Part shown: positions 1 through 11,594 of the stretch, piece by piece
How the letters are laid out: every line of letters starts with the position of its first letter
How positions within the stretch are numbered: position 1 is the first letter of the stretch
Assembly: GCA_028826165.1 (NCBI GenBank)
Contig: JAPDFW010000073.1
Location: 62,001-126,000, forward strand
Direction: 5' to 3'
Source of the DNA: Anaeramoeba ignava
Taxonomy: Eukaryota > Metamonada > Anaeramoebidae
DNA length: 64,000 nt
Program-made: the position numbers and the translations under genes
The notes under the pieces: generated by a model
Told to the model about the DNA's origin: nothing
Databases searched by the model: none
The model's input: only the letters and a program-made list of their open reading frames with translations

Positions 1-788
1 ATTGAAATAAATTGAAATAAAATTGAAATAAATTGAAATAAATTGTGAAAGAAATTGAAATAAATTGAAATAAATTGAAATAAATTGAAATTGAAATAAA
101 TTGAAATTGAAATTGAAATAAAATGAAAATGAAATTGAAATAAAATGAAATGAAATTGAAATAAAATTGAAATTGAAATAAATTGAAATAAAATTGAAAT
201 AAATTGAAATAAAATTGAAATAAATTGAAATGAAATTGAAATTGAAATTGAAATTGAAATTGAAATTGAAATAAATTGAAATAAAATTGAAATAAAATTG
301 AAATAAATTGAAATAAATTGAAATTGAATTAAATTGAAATAAATTGAAATAAAATTGAAATAAATTGAAATAAATTGAAATTGAAATAAATTGAAATAAA
401 TTGAAATAAATTGAAATAAATTGAAATAAATTGAAATAAATTGAAATAAATTGAAATTGAAATAAATTGAAATAAATTAAAATAAATTGAAATTGAAATT
501 GAAATAAATTGAAATAAAATTGAAATAAATTGAAATAAATTGAAATTGAAATAAATTGAAATTGAAATTAAAATTGAAATAAATTAAAATAAATTGAAAT
601 AAATTGAAATTGAAATTGAAATTGAAATAAATTGAAATTGAAATTGAAATTGAAATTGAAATTGAAATTGAAATAAATTGAATTGAAATAAATTGAAATT
701 GAAATAAAATTGAAATTAAAATAAAATTAAAATAAAAATGAAATTGAAATTAAATTAAAATTGAAATTGAAATTGAAAAAAAAAAAAG
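1..788. repeat. ATTGAAATAA-type simple repeat, probably intronic
   Basis: The stretch is built almost entirely of the alternating units ATTGAA and ATTGAAATAA. It ends in an A-run plus AG at about 788, directly before an open reading frame that continues into the BAR-PH-ankyrin gene. By analogy with the other genes here, it is most likely the end of a repeat-filled intron whose 5' exon lies left of the window. No coding potential is visible. Confidence 0.75.
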
Positions 789-3700
789 AAAGAGTTTTAA
801 ATGATGATGAAAAACCTTTAGAACTTGGTCTAACTTTATCTTCTCAAGAACCAGATGAATGGAAATCATTCTTACATTTTAAAATTGCACGAAAAGATTT
901 GGTTTTATATTCTCAAAAAAAAATATATGAATTCATTTAAAATTTTAATTAAAAAATTTTTTTGTTAATTAAAAAGCTTACAGTAAAAATTTTTAGAAGA
1001 AATTCAAGTGAACCTTTAGCTTTTATTATCAATGAAAACTCTAATATTCAAAAACTTATTGAATTAATAGCATCAAAATTTCCAGTTGAAGATATTAAGA
1101 AAACTTTTATTCAAGAACAATTTGGAAATGAAAGTTTGAATTTCAATTTAAAATTTGAATTTAAAATTTAATTAAAATTTTTTAAACACAAAAAAAAAAG
1201 AACCTCAAATTATTGATAATCAAAAGAAAATTATTGATATAATTAAAGGATGGGGAGATAAATGTGAAAATTATAAATTTCTTTATAAAGATTCAAATCT
1301 TCAAATTAAAGTAAAAATTAAAATTAAAATTTAAATTAAAATTTAAAATTAAAATTATTTATAAAAAAAAAAAGGGAATGGAAGATTTCTTTTATAAATA
1401 TGAAAGTCAAAAAATTGAAGATGTTTCTTTTGATGAAATTAATAGAAATATTATGGATATTGTTGTTGAAGGAAATTCTTTTTATCTTAAAAATGAAGGT
1501 AAAAAAAAATTTATAAATATTAAAAATAATAAATATTAAATAAAAAAAATAATAAAATAGGATTTGTTGATGATACAAAAGGAAATTCAGAATTTATTCA
1601 TGATAATTTATCATTATTAGATCGAATTAAAAAAGTTGATTTCTTTTTTTTTTAAAAAAATTTATAAATTAAAAAATTAAAAAATTTAAATTATAAAAGG
1701 AAATGGATGATGAAGATAGTCAATTTTCAAAATATTTGCAAAGAAGTAAACAAATGATTGATAATAAAATTGATGCCTATCTTGAAATAGCTGTTGTAAG
1801 TTTATTTTTTTTTAAATGGAAAATTGAAAAGAATTTCCTTTTTATAAATGAAAATAATTATTAAAATTAATAAAAGCCAAAAGTAGCAAAAATATTGGAA
1901 TTAAAGGATGTCATGAGATAACAACTTTAGTGAATTCATTTGAATCAATGAAAGAAAAATATCGAAAGAAAAAGTTCAAGAATATGCAAGAAATGTGAAA
2001 GATTTAGATTCTTTATATATAGTATTAGAGTAGCTAAAAATCCAAGGAGGAATTATTGATTTAATAAAACAAGATCTTGGAGTTTATTTTTAATACCAAA
2101 AACGAATTAGAAATGGCAACAGTTGATTTAACAAAACAAACAGGAACTCGTAGATAATAATAATATTATTATTTTAATTATTTTAAAAAGAAATATTGAT
2201 TTGAAATTTTTGCTTTATAATAGTTTCATTTCTTTCAAATCCAATAAGAGAAGGTTTTCTGCTTAAGAAAAGCCGAACTTGGGGAAGAAAAATTATTATA
2301 TTTAGTTTTAACACCAAGATTTCTTCATTATTTCCACGTTCCAAAAATAAAGAAGATTCACTTGAAGAAATTTTACAATCAGGAAAACCTCATCAATCTT
2401 TACCTTTATCAATTATAAAAGTGCAAAGAACCGTTCTTGAACAGCAAACAACATCAAAAGAAACAAGTAAAGAACAAAAAGGAAGTTGAGGGGAAGAAAA
2501 GGATATTTCCATTGATTACACTTTTGATATCATTTATGATACAAATCGATACCATTTTGTTGCAGCTTCTGAATTTGAAATGAATGAATGGATTCGATTA
2601 ATTAATTTGATTAAATCAAGAGTCTCAGAGAAAAACAATACAAGTCCATCGCGTCAACCAAAACTGCAAATATGAATATTCAATTAATTATATTGGTGAG
2701 CAAGACGCGCAATCTCTGGATTATAAAGCGGAAGAAGGAACTTATCAAATCCAAATTGAAAGTTTTAATGATAAATGGATTTTCACAAAAAAATTTGTTG
2801 ATTTTATTGATTTGGGAGAAACTTTGAGGAAATTGCTCCCCATTTTTATTTTCCCAACAGTTCCAAAGAATTTTAGATTGGGAGGAGTTATTAGAAACAG
2901 AATATCAACTTTAGTTGGGAAAAAAGCAGAAGAGCCGCCAAAAAAAGAACAAAAATCAGGGAAAAAAGGTTTTTTCAAATCCATTTTTAAAGACAACAAA
3001 AAACCCAAGGTTGTATTGAATGAAACAGCAATTAGACTTGGAAATGATTTTATTTATTCCTTTTTGAATGAATTACTTGTTAATTTTAGAGTCAATCAAT
3101 TGCCTGAAGTTTTGGATTTTTTTGGAATTAATAATATTTTTTTGGCAATCAAACAAAACAATCTTGACTTTGTTAAATATTTAACAATCAATGATACACT
3201 TTATACATTATCAAGAAAACAAACTGGGAAAACACCAATTCATTTTGCTGCAAAACTAAGATTGGATTTACTTAAAGTTATTATTGAAAATATTGATGAT
3301 ATGAAAAAAAACAAAAGTTTGGATATTGATTTTGATTTGGATATTTGTCATGTGAATTCCAAAGATCAAGATGGAACAACAATATTATTGCAATCAGTAT
3401 ATGATTTAAGGAAGGATGTTTTTGATTGTTTAATTGATAGAGAAGATATAAAAGTTGATATTGCTGATAATAATGGTTAATTTTTTTTTTAAAAAAAAAA
3501 AGCAAAAAGAAATTTTAAAATTGAAAAATTATTTTTTATATATATATAAAAAAAAAGGTTTTACTCCTTTTCTTGCTTCTTTCAAAAAAAACTTATTGGA
3601 TTTTTCAAAAAAATTGGTTGAAAAAATTGTGATATTAATTGTCAGGATGAAGAAACAAAAAACTCAGCTCTTCATTATGCATTTATAAATGGAAATATTG

Positions 3701-5796
3701 AAGGAGTAAATTTTTTGATTCACAGAGGAATTGATCTTGATTTGCAAGATAAATATGGAAGAACAGTATTGATGCTAGCAGTAACATCAAAAAGAGACGA
3801 TGTGATAAACAAACTGCTTGAATCAGAAGCAAATGTGAATATTCAAAATAACAATTTTAAAACAGCGCTTCATTATTGTGTTGAGCAAAATAATATAAAC
3901 TTAACTAACGAAATGCTTCAAAAAGAAGGCGATCCAAATATTGAGGATGAAAACAAGGAAACTTGCCTTCATTTTGCAGTTATGAATAGAAATTTGAAGA
4001 TGATTGAGCTGCTTCTTGATCATAAAGCATCACCCAACAAGCAAAACATCAACGGAATGACACCACTTCATCTTGCAATCACACAAGAAATTAAAAAACA
4101 AGTTCAAATCATGGAATTGGATTCAAATCAAAATGATGTTCAAAAACAAGCTTCATCACTTGAAATTATAAAGCTGCTAATTGAAAAGGGGAGCGCAATT
4201 GTGGACACACAAAATGCAGAAGGAAACTATCCTATTCATTCATGTGTAATTCGGAAAGACATGGATTTACTAACATATTTACTTCAGAATAAAGCAAACA
4301 TCAATGCGGGAGATAGGGACGGAAGAACCCCACTTCATCTCGCAGCGTTGTCTTCAAACAACAGAATAATCGAACTTTTGGTGTCTTTTAATTCCGTTGT
4401 TGATATCTCTGACATTACTGATGTTGGCAGTTCACCTATTCATTTAGCTGCTGAAAATAATAATATTGAAGGAATTATGTTTTTACTCAGAAATGGATCA
4501 TCAATTAATTGTCTTAGACAAGATAGAAAATCACCTTTGCATCTTGCTGCAAAGAATGGCTTTAATGATCTTGTTTCTTTATTAGCTGAAAATGGAGCTG
4601 ATGTTAATCTTCAAGATTTTGATGGGAATACACCTCTTCATCTTAGTCTTAAAAGCAATCATGAAAGAACTTCTGCTTTAATTGCACAAAGTGGAGGTTA
4701 TTTGAATATGATTAATAATAAAGGTCAATCACCTTTACAATTAGCTAAGAATTCTAAAATTAAAAAAATGATTAAGGAAGCAAGTGAAAGATTTGCGAGT
4801 CAAGGTTTAACAAAACGAGGAACAATTCCTAATAGTAAAAACCAATTAAAATTAAAATTCATTTATAAAATTCATTTATAAAATTCATTTATAAAATTCA
4901 TTTATAAAATTCATTTATAAAATTAAAATAAAATTCAAATTAAAATTCATTTATAAAATCAAAATTAAAATTAAAATTAAAATCAAAATTAAATTCATTT
5001 ATAAAATTAAAATTAAAATTAAAATTAAAATTAAATTAAATTTAAAATTCATTTATAAAATTAAAATTAAAATTAAAATTAAAATTAAAATTAAAATTAA
5101 AATTAAAATTAAAATTAAAATTAAAATTAAAATTAAAATTAAAATTAAAATTAAAATTAAAATTAAAATTAAAATTAAAATCAAAATCAAAATTAAATTC
5201 ATTTATAAAATTCATTTATAAAATTAAAATTAAAATTAAAATTAAAATTAAAATTAAAATTAAAATTAAAATTAAAATTCATTTATAAAATTAAATTCAA
5301 AATTAAAATTAAAATTAAAATTAAAATTTAAATTCAAAAATATTTAGTTGTTACAGATATTAGAACTCCAGAATCTTCTATAGAATCTCATGATAAAAGA
5401 AAATCATTTAATCCAATGGGTGGTTTAGCTCTTGAAAAATTAAAATCTGCTAAATCAGCAGTTGATGCTCATGGTTTAATTCCAGAATATCTTAAAATTG
5501 TTTTCCATCTTAATGATAAAGCTGATGATTTTAAATCAAGAATTTCTACAAGAATTAATTTTGAATCTTCAGAAATTGAAAATGTTAAAGATATTTTAAT
5601 TTTTGCAAAAAAGAAAATTAAATTTGATCCTGAAAATGATGATCTTGATTCTTTTACAATTCTTTATGAAGATGAATCAAAAGAATATATTATTATTGAT
5701 TTTGAAACAAAACTTGAAGAAATTTTTAAATTTGGAAAATTAATTCATATTTTTCATAAAGAAGACTTTTTAAAATTATTTGGTTTATTTAAATGA
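789..5796 (+). CDS. BAR-PH-PX-ankyrin protein, 5' partial, several frameshifts
   Basis: Likely membrane-binding or trafficking adaptor. Inferred exons are 789-901, 977-1133, 1201-1310, 1375-1498, 1561-1634, 1700-1795, 1877 to about 2150, about 2240-3478, 3558-4834 and 5348-5796. The first exons encode a ubiquitin/RA-like fold (LTVKIFRRNSSE). A helical BAR-like stretch follows, then a PH domain (EGFLLKKSRTWGRK at about 2250 to EMNEWIRLINLIKSR at about 2620). Next is a PX-like domain (KWIFTKKFVDFIDLGETL, from about 2770), about ten ankyrin repeats (3060-4790), and a second ubiquitin/RA-like domain at the C-terminus. The 1880-2680 part is interrupted by several one-base losses in A or T runs and an in-frame TGA at 2487. 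One A is also lost near 3625. The ankyrin half is intact. It is either a recently damaged gene or one with consensus errors. The last intron (4835-5347) is a repeat. Confidence 0.7.
4835..5347 (+). repeat. repeat-filled intron of the ankyrin gene
   Basis: GT at 4835 and TAG at 5345-5347 bracket arrays of AAAATT and of ATTCATTTATAA-type units. Removing it joins PNSK-side ankyrin coding sequence in frame to IVTDIRTPESS, which supports the splice. Confidence 0.8.
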
Positions 5797-5819
5797 AAAA
5801 ATTTCAAGAAATCTTTTTT

Positions 5820-5868
5820 TCATTTTTTTCATTTTTATCTTTCCAAAAAAATTAAAAAATAAAAGAAA
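5820..5868 (+). promoter_or_regulatory. initiator-like TCATTTTT motifs upstream of RCC1-BTB copy 1
   Basis: Two TCATTTTT motifs lie within 50 bases of the start codon (the nearer A is at 5831). The same block, including the trailing CTTTCCAAAAAAATT, recurs before copy 3 at 11551-11594, so promoter and gene were duplicated together. The initiator role is inferred from recurrence at most genes here. Confidence 0.5.
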
Positions 5869-7651
5869 ATGAATGAAATTATATTTTTTGGAAGAAATGA
5901 AAAACCAAAACTTATCAAAAATGAAACAGAAAAAATAACAAAACCAATTCAATTTAAATTTAAAATGAAAATGAAAATGAAAATGAAAATGAAAAACAAA
6001 TTAAACAAATTTCAACAGGAGAATTTGCAACAATTTTCCTTTTTAAAAATGGAAAAGCAATAGAATATTTAAAAGAAAATGATTCAAATCAAAATCCTTC
6101 AAAAATCCAAATTGAAGAAAATATTCAAAAAGTAACTGTTGGTTATGATAATGAAGCTATTTTAACAATAGAAGGAAATGTATTTGCCAAAGGAAAAGAT
6201 ATTAATCCAAAAATCCAAATAAATTTATCAATATTTCATCATTAATTGAAGATACAAATGATAGAATAATTGAAGATATTGTTTCTAGTGCTGATTCAAT
6301 TTACTTATTAACTTCAAATCAAAATGTTTATGGAATTGGCTCAAATGTATTTGGTCAACTTGGTTTTGATTCTAAAACACTTGAAAAAACAGAAAAACCA
6401 ATTTTAATGATGAAAAATGTTTCTAAAATATTTTCAGGAACTTCTTCTCTTCATGTTTTTCTTTTAAATTCAAATCAAGAATTATTTGGATGCGGATTTA
6501 ATGTAAATGGTCAGCTTGGATTAGGAAAATCGTTATATGAGACAAAATTCGATAAATTAACCAAAATCCAAAATATTCCAAAAGGTAAAATAATTGATAT
6601 TAAATGTGGATTTAATCATTCAATAATGTTGATTGAAAATGAAAATGAAAATGAAAATCCAAAAAGAAAACTTTATTCATGTGGGTATTATCGATATAAT
6701 GGACTTGGCAAAACTAAAGATACTTATAAATTTACTGAAATCAAATCATCTTTATTTGAAAATGATGATGATAATATTATTGATTTTTCTATTGGTTATT
6801 ATCATACTTTGATTTTAACTTCCAATTCGAAATTAATTGTATTTGGAGATAATGATTTTGGTCAATTAGGAATTGGAGATATAATTAAACAATTAATTCC
6901 AATTCAAATTGAACTTCCTAAATTAAGATTTAATGAAAATATTTCCAATTATCATATCTCTTGTGGATATTCTAAATCATTTATTTATTATTATTCTTCT
7001 TTTTCCAATCTTGAAGAAGATTTGATAAAATTATTTGAAAGAAAAGAATTTTGTGATATTTCATTTAAAACAGAAAATGGAGAAATAATCTCAGCTCATA
7101 AATTAATATTGAAATATAGATTAAATCAAAATCAAAATGAAATTGAAAAACTTCAAGAAATTATTTCAAAAAAATCAATTAAAGAATCAAATCAAATATT
7201 TGAAATGATTTATTCAAACAATTCCATAATAAATCCAAAATTATATTCTGAAATTAAAGAAATTATAAATTCAAATGAAAAAATTGAAGAAACAATGAAA
7301 AGAATTTATTTAAATGAAAATGAAAATGAAAAAGATTTTATAATTGAAAGAAAAGAAAAACAATATAAATTTCCAAAATTAATATTAATAATGAGAAGTG
7401 AATTATATCGAGGAATGTTTTTATCTGTAACTGAAGATAAATCTAATAAAGTTACAGATTATAGTGAATTAAGTAATAAATCATTTCAAATATTTGAATA
7501 TTGGATTTATTCAAATCAAATCAAAGATGAAATTGAAATTACTCAAGAAATCCTTAATGAAATTCAAATAGGAATTGATTATTTTCAATTAAATCAAACA
7601 AATCCAAATTTATTTGATTTATTAATTAACAAATTTAATAATCAAAATTAA
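5869..7651 (+). pseudogene. RCC1-BTB paralogue copy 1, two frameshifts
   Basis: Same architecture as the intact copies at 7895 and 13043: an N-terminal RCC1-like propeller, then two degenerate BTB domains. Compared with copy 2, a G is missing at about 5964, just before the (GAAAAT)n tract, so the frame reads MKMKMK instead of ENENEN. One A is missing at about 6207 (five instead of six A). The rest is intact and nearly identical to copy 2, ending FNNQN and a TAA that is already part of the downstream repeat. With only two single-base losses, both beside repeats or A-runs, it may be a real gene with consensus errors. The downstream open part (6407-7651) alone would encode half an RCC1 propeller plus both BTB domains. 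Confidence 0.75.
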
Positions 7652-7860
7652 AATTAAAATTAAAATCAAAATTAAAATTAAAATTAAAATTAAAATTAAA
7701 ATTAAAATTAAAATTAAAATTAAAATCAAAATTAAAATTAAAATTAAAATTAAAATCAAAATTAAAATTAAAATTAAAATCAAAATTAAAATCAAAATTA
7801 AAATTAAAATTAAAATTAAAATCAAAATTAAAATTAAAATCAAAATTAAAATTAAAAATC
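7648..7860. repeat. AAAATT/AAAATC hexamer array between copies 1 and 2
   Basis: A continuous run of AAAATTA/AAAATCA units begins at the stop codon of copy 1 and ends about 30 bases before the start of copy 2. On the minus strand it gives an artefactual Leu-Ile open frame. Confidence 0.9.
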
Positions 7861-7894
7861 CAAAAATCATTTTTTCATTTTTTTCTTTTCAAAA
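7861..7894 (+). promoter_or_regulatory. initiator-like motif for RCC1-BTB copy 2
   Basis: TTTTTCATTTTTTTC sits with its A at 7877, 18 bases before the start codon. The identical spacing recurs before copy 4 (13043). Confidence 0.5.
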
Positions 7895-9670
7895 ATGAAT
7901 GATTGTTTATTTTTTGGTTTAAATCAATATCCAATTCTTATCAAAAATGAAACAGATACAATAACAAAACCAATTCAATTTAAATTTGAAAATGAAAATG
8001 AAAATGAAAATGAAAATGAAAAACAAATTAAACAAATTTCAACAGGAGAATTTGCAACAATTTTCCTTTTTAAAAATGGAAAAGCAATAGAATATTTAAA
8101 TGAAAATGATTCAAATCAAAATCCTGAAAAAATCCAAATTGAAAATATTCAAAAAGTAACTGTTGGTTGGCAAAATGAAGCTATTTTAACAATAGAAGGA
8201 AATGTATTTGCAAAAGGTGAAGATATTAATACAAAAAATCCAAATAAATTTATCAATATTTCATCATTAATTGAAGATACAAATGATAGAATAATTGAAG
8301 ATATTGTTTCTAGTGCTGATTCAATTTACTTATTAACTTCAAATCAAAATGCTTATGGAATTGGTTTAAATGTATTTGGTCAACTTGGATTTGATTCTGA
8401 AACACTTAAAAAAACAGAAAAACCAATTTTAATGATGAAAAATGTTTCTAAAATATTTTCGGGAAATACTTCAAATCATGTTTTTCTTTTAAATTCAAAT
8501 CAAGAATTATTTGGATGCGGATTTAATCAATATGGTCAACTTGGATTAGGAGAATCAAGAAAAAAAGAAACACTAATCCAAAAATTAACCAAAATCCAAA
8601 ATATTCCAAAAGGTAAAATAATTGATATTCAATGTGGATTTAATCATTCAATAATGTTGATTGAAAATGAAAATGAAAATGAAAATCCAAAAAGAAAACT
8701 TTATTCATGTGGATATTCTGGATTTAATGGACTTGGCAAAGATGAAAATACTTATGAATTTACTGAAATCGAATCATCTTTATTTGAAAATGATTATATT
8801 ATTCTTGATTTTTCTATTGGTTATTATCATACTTTGATTTTAACTTCCAATTCGAAATTTATTGTATTTGGACATAATGAATTTGGTCAATTAGGAACTG
8901 GAAATACAAAAGATCAATCAATTCCTATTCAAATTGAACTTCCTAAATTAAGATTTAATGAAAATATTTCCAATTATCATCTTTCTTGTGGATTTAGTAA
9001 TTCATTTCTTTATTATTCTTCTTCTTTTTCCAATCTTGAAGAAGATTTGATAAAATTATTTGAAAGAAAAGAATTTTGTGATATTTCATTTAAAACAGAA
9101 AATGGAGAAATAATCAAAGCTCATAAATTAATATTGAAATATAGATTAAATCAAAATCAAAATCAAATTGAAAAACTTCAAGAAATTATTTCAAAAAAAT
9201 CAATTAAAGAATCAAATCAAATATTTGAAATGATTTATTCAAACAATTCCATAATAAATCCAAAATTATATTTTGAAATTAAAGAAATTATAAATTCAAA
9301 TGAAAAAATTGAAGAAACAATGAAAAGAATTTATTTAAATGAAAATGAAAATGAAAAAGATTTTATAATTGAAAGAAAAGAAAAACAATATAAATTTCCC
9401 AAATTAATATTAATAATGAGAAGTGAATTATATCGAGGAATGTTTTTATCTGTAACTGAAGATAAATCTAATAAAGTTACAGATTATAGTGAATTAAGTA
9501 ATAAATCATTTCAAATATTTGAATATTGGATTTATTCAAATCAAATTAAAGATGAAATTCAAATTACACAAGAAATAATTAATGAAATTCAAATAGGAAT
9601 TGATTATTTTCAATTAAATCAAACAAATCCAAATTTATTTGATTTATTAATTAACAAATTTAATAATTAA
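7895..9670 (+). CDS. RCC1-repeat protein with two degenerate BTB domains, copy 2
   Basis: Intact single-exon protein of 591 residues. Residues about 28-42 form a Glu-Asn tract from (GAAAAT)n. Residues about 45-375 contain RCC1-like blades with the typical G-Q-L-G signatures (NVFGQLGFD, NQYGQLGLGES, NEFGQLGTG). Residues about 383-470 hold a first BTB-like domain (CDISFKTENGEI...AHKLILKYR). Residues about 475-575 hold a second (KDFIIERKEKQYKFPKLILIMRSELYRGMF). RCC1-BTB proteins usually serve as protein-interaction modules, some as ubiquitin-ligase adaptors; the role here is unknown. It is part of a four-copy cluster and resembles paralogues abundant in Anaeramoeba. The start is the first ATG, 18 bases after the initiator-like motif. 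Confidence 0.9.
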   Translation: MNDCLFFGLNQYPILIKNETDTITKPIQFKFENENENENENEKQIKQISTGEFATIFLFKNGKAIEYLNENDSNQNPEKIQIENIQKVTVGWQNEAILTIEGNVFAKGEDINTKNPNKFINISSLIEDTNDRIIEDIVSSADSIYLLTSNQNAYGIGLNVFGQLGFDSETLKKTEKPILMMKNVSKIFSGNTSNHVFLLNSNQELFGCGFNQYGQLGLGESRKKETLIQKLTKIQNIPKGKIIDIQCGFNHSIMLIENENENENPKRKLYSCGYSGFNGLGKDENTYEFTEIESSLFENDYIILDFSIGYYHTLILTSNSKFIVFGHNEFGQLGTGNTKDQSIPIQIELPKLRFNENISNYHLSCGFSNSFLYYSSSFSNLEEDLIKLFERKEFCDISFKTENGEIIKAHKLILKYRLNQNQNQIEKLQEIISKKSIKESNQIFEMIYSNNSIINPKLYFEIKEIINSNEKIEETMKRIYLNENENEKDFIIERKEKQYKFPKLILIMRSELYRGMFLSVTEDKSNKVTDYSELSNKSFQIFEYWIYSNQIKDEIQITQEIINEIQIGIDYFQLNQTNPNLFDLLINKFNN

Positions 9671-9880
9671 AATTAAAATCAAAATTAAAATTAAAATCAA
9701 AATTAAAATTAAAATTAAAATTAAAATTAAAATTAAAATTAAAATTAAAATTAAAATTAAAATTAAAATTTAAATTTAAATTAAAATCAAAATCAAAATC
9801 AAAATCAAAATCAAAATTAAAATTAAAATTAAAATCAAAATTAAAATTAAAATTAAAATTAAAATTAAAATTAAAATTCC
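9668..9880. repeat. AAAATT/AAAATC array after copy 2
   Basis: Same hexamer family as the other spacers of the cluster, again beginning at the stop codon (FNN then TAA) and ending at the promoter-like T-rich block of the next gene. Confidence 0.9.
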
Positions 9881-9925
9881 AAAAAATTTATTTTCATTTT
9901 TTTCTTTTTCCATTTTTTTGTTTTG

Positions 9926-11519
9926 ATGTTTCAGTTTAATAATCTTCATCAACCAAGAAATTTGAAAATTGTTATTTTAATTCTGTTTTTATTTCTTTTG
10001 TTCAACTTTTTTTATTTGCACAATTTTAGTTTTTTTTCAAGTAAATTTGAATGAAATTTTTGAAAATTCCAAAAAAAAAAAAAAAAAAAAAAGAAGAATG
10101 TTTTTTTTATCATTAAATTTATTATAATTAAAAGAATCAAAAGAAGAAATTAGGGATCTTAAAAAAAAATTAGATGAAAAAAATATAGAATTAGAATCAA
10201 AAAAGAAAGAGATTGAAATTTTAAAACTAAGAATTTTTGAAGTTGAAGAAGAATTCCTTGATTTATTAGAAAAATATGAAGAAAAGGAAGAAAAGAAAAG
10301 AAATTTGCAATATTTTTTAACAAATCCAGATTTTCAATTTGATTATCTTTATGAAAATTATCAAAATCCATTTTTATCTCAAGATGAAAAAGATTTAAAA
10401 TTTTATGAAGAGCCAAATAAAGGAAAAAAAGCAACAATTAAGAAAATAACAACAACGAACAACCAAATTGATTATCAGATAAATTATCCACCTTTTATTT
10501 TAGATGCTCCACATTTTTTGGATCAACGAAGTTTTGATAAATTTATGTATTTGGAAAAAAAAAGATATAATCAAGTGATTGATAAAAAAAAAAGGAAATT
10601 GCATTTTGATTTTGATGAGATGAGTGTTGGAACTTTATCTTTTCTTCGTGATTTTAGTTTTTCCTGGGCTCCTTCATGCAATCCATATGCAAAATTAAGT
10701 GATTTCCAACCAGCAAATGGAAATACTCTTAATTTTGAAAAACTTTTGATTATAAACAGTGATTGGATTTGGCAATTCCAACATTGGATCGATCATTTTG
10801 GATGCTTGATAATGGATTTAAGACCACTTATAAAGGATAAAGGATGGACTATTTTTGTTCAATATCCAAGTGACGAAATTCTTCTTCAACTTTTTGATTT
10901 TATTAAAAAGGATCTTAATGTGAATATTGTTTATCAAAGTGATTCATATTCAATTCATGCTGAATATGCGCTTTTTCCTTGCACACTTCCAAAAGAAAAC
11001 CCAAGGAAATTTCTTGATCTCAAGCATTTCTTGTTAAAATCAATTTTGGAAACGGATCATTTTCAAGAATATCAAGATCCAAATCCGGAAAAAATTATAT
11101 ACTTGCCAAGAGTGAATAATTTGAATGGAAGAAATATTGTGAATAGTGAAGAAGTTGTGGATTATTTGAAAAATCGATATGGAGAAAATTTAGTCATATT
11201 TTCTCACAAAGAATATCCAGATTTGAAAGACTTGGTTCAATTGTTTTCAAGCGCAAAAGTTGTCGTTGGATTGCATGGAGGCGCTTTTTATAATATAATA
11301 TTTAGTTTATCTCATCCTGTTGTGATTGAATTTCATCAACCAAAATTTGGAGTTGCTGATGCTTCCATTTATTGGATTTCTCATACAACTGGTTCTGAAT
11401 ACTGGAGGTTGTTCTCAAAACAAAAAGATTTGGATTCAGTTATTGATTTGATTGCTTTAGAACAAGTCTTAAATCTTGCTCTTAAAGGAAAATTATCATA
11501 CAATTTGATCATAAATTAA
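9926..11519 (+). CDS. GT61-like glycosyltransferase, type II membrane protein
   Basis: Two exons (9926-10040 and 10135-11519) give 499 residues. Exon 1 encodes a short basic N-terminus and a hydrophobic anchor (IVILILFLFLLFNFFYL), typical of Golgi type II enzymes. Residues about 40-95 form a charged coiled-coil stem. The C-terminal half resembles glycosyltransferase family 61 (DUF563; relatives are EOGT and plant xylosyltransferases), with the signature VVVGLHGGAFYNIIF at about 11255-11310 followed by PVVIEF. It probably adds a sugar to secreted or surface glycoproteins; donor and acceptor cannot be read from sequence. It sits between RCC1-BTB copies 2 and 3, so it interrupts the tandem array. 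The short intron ends in AAAAG. An open frame beginning internally misses the membrane anchor. Confidence 0.8.
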
Positions 11520-11594
11520 AACAAATTTTTCATTTTTTCATTTTTTTCTTTTTTTCATTTTTATCTTTCCAAAAAAATTAAAAAATAAAAGAAA

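Noticed and set aside
1-780. Telomeric repeat at the window edge
   Set aside because: Irregular mix of ATTGAA and ATTGAAATAA without a G-rich strand, and followed by an exon acceptor; better read as an intron.
7622-7870. Minus-strand open frame of alternating Ile and Leu, and similar ones at 12646-13018 and 33104-34650
   Set aside because: Pure translation of stop-free hexamer arrays; no start context, no domain, and they overlap introns or spacers of real genes.
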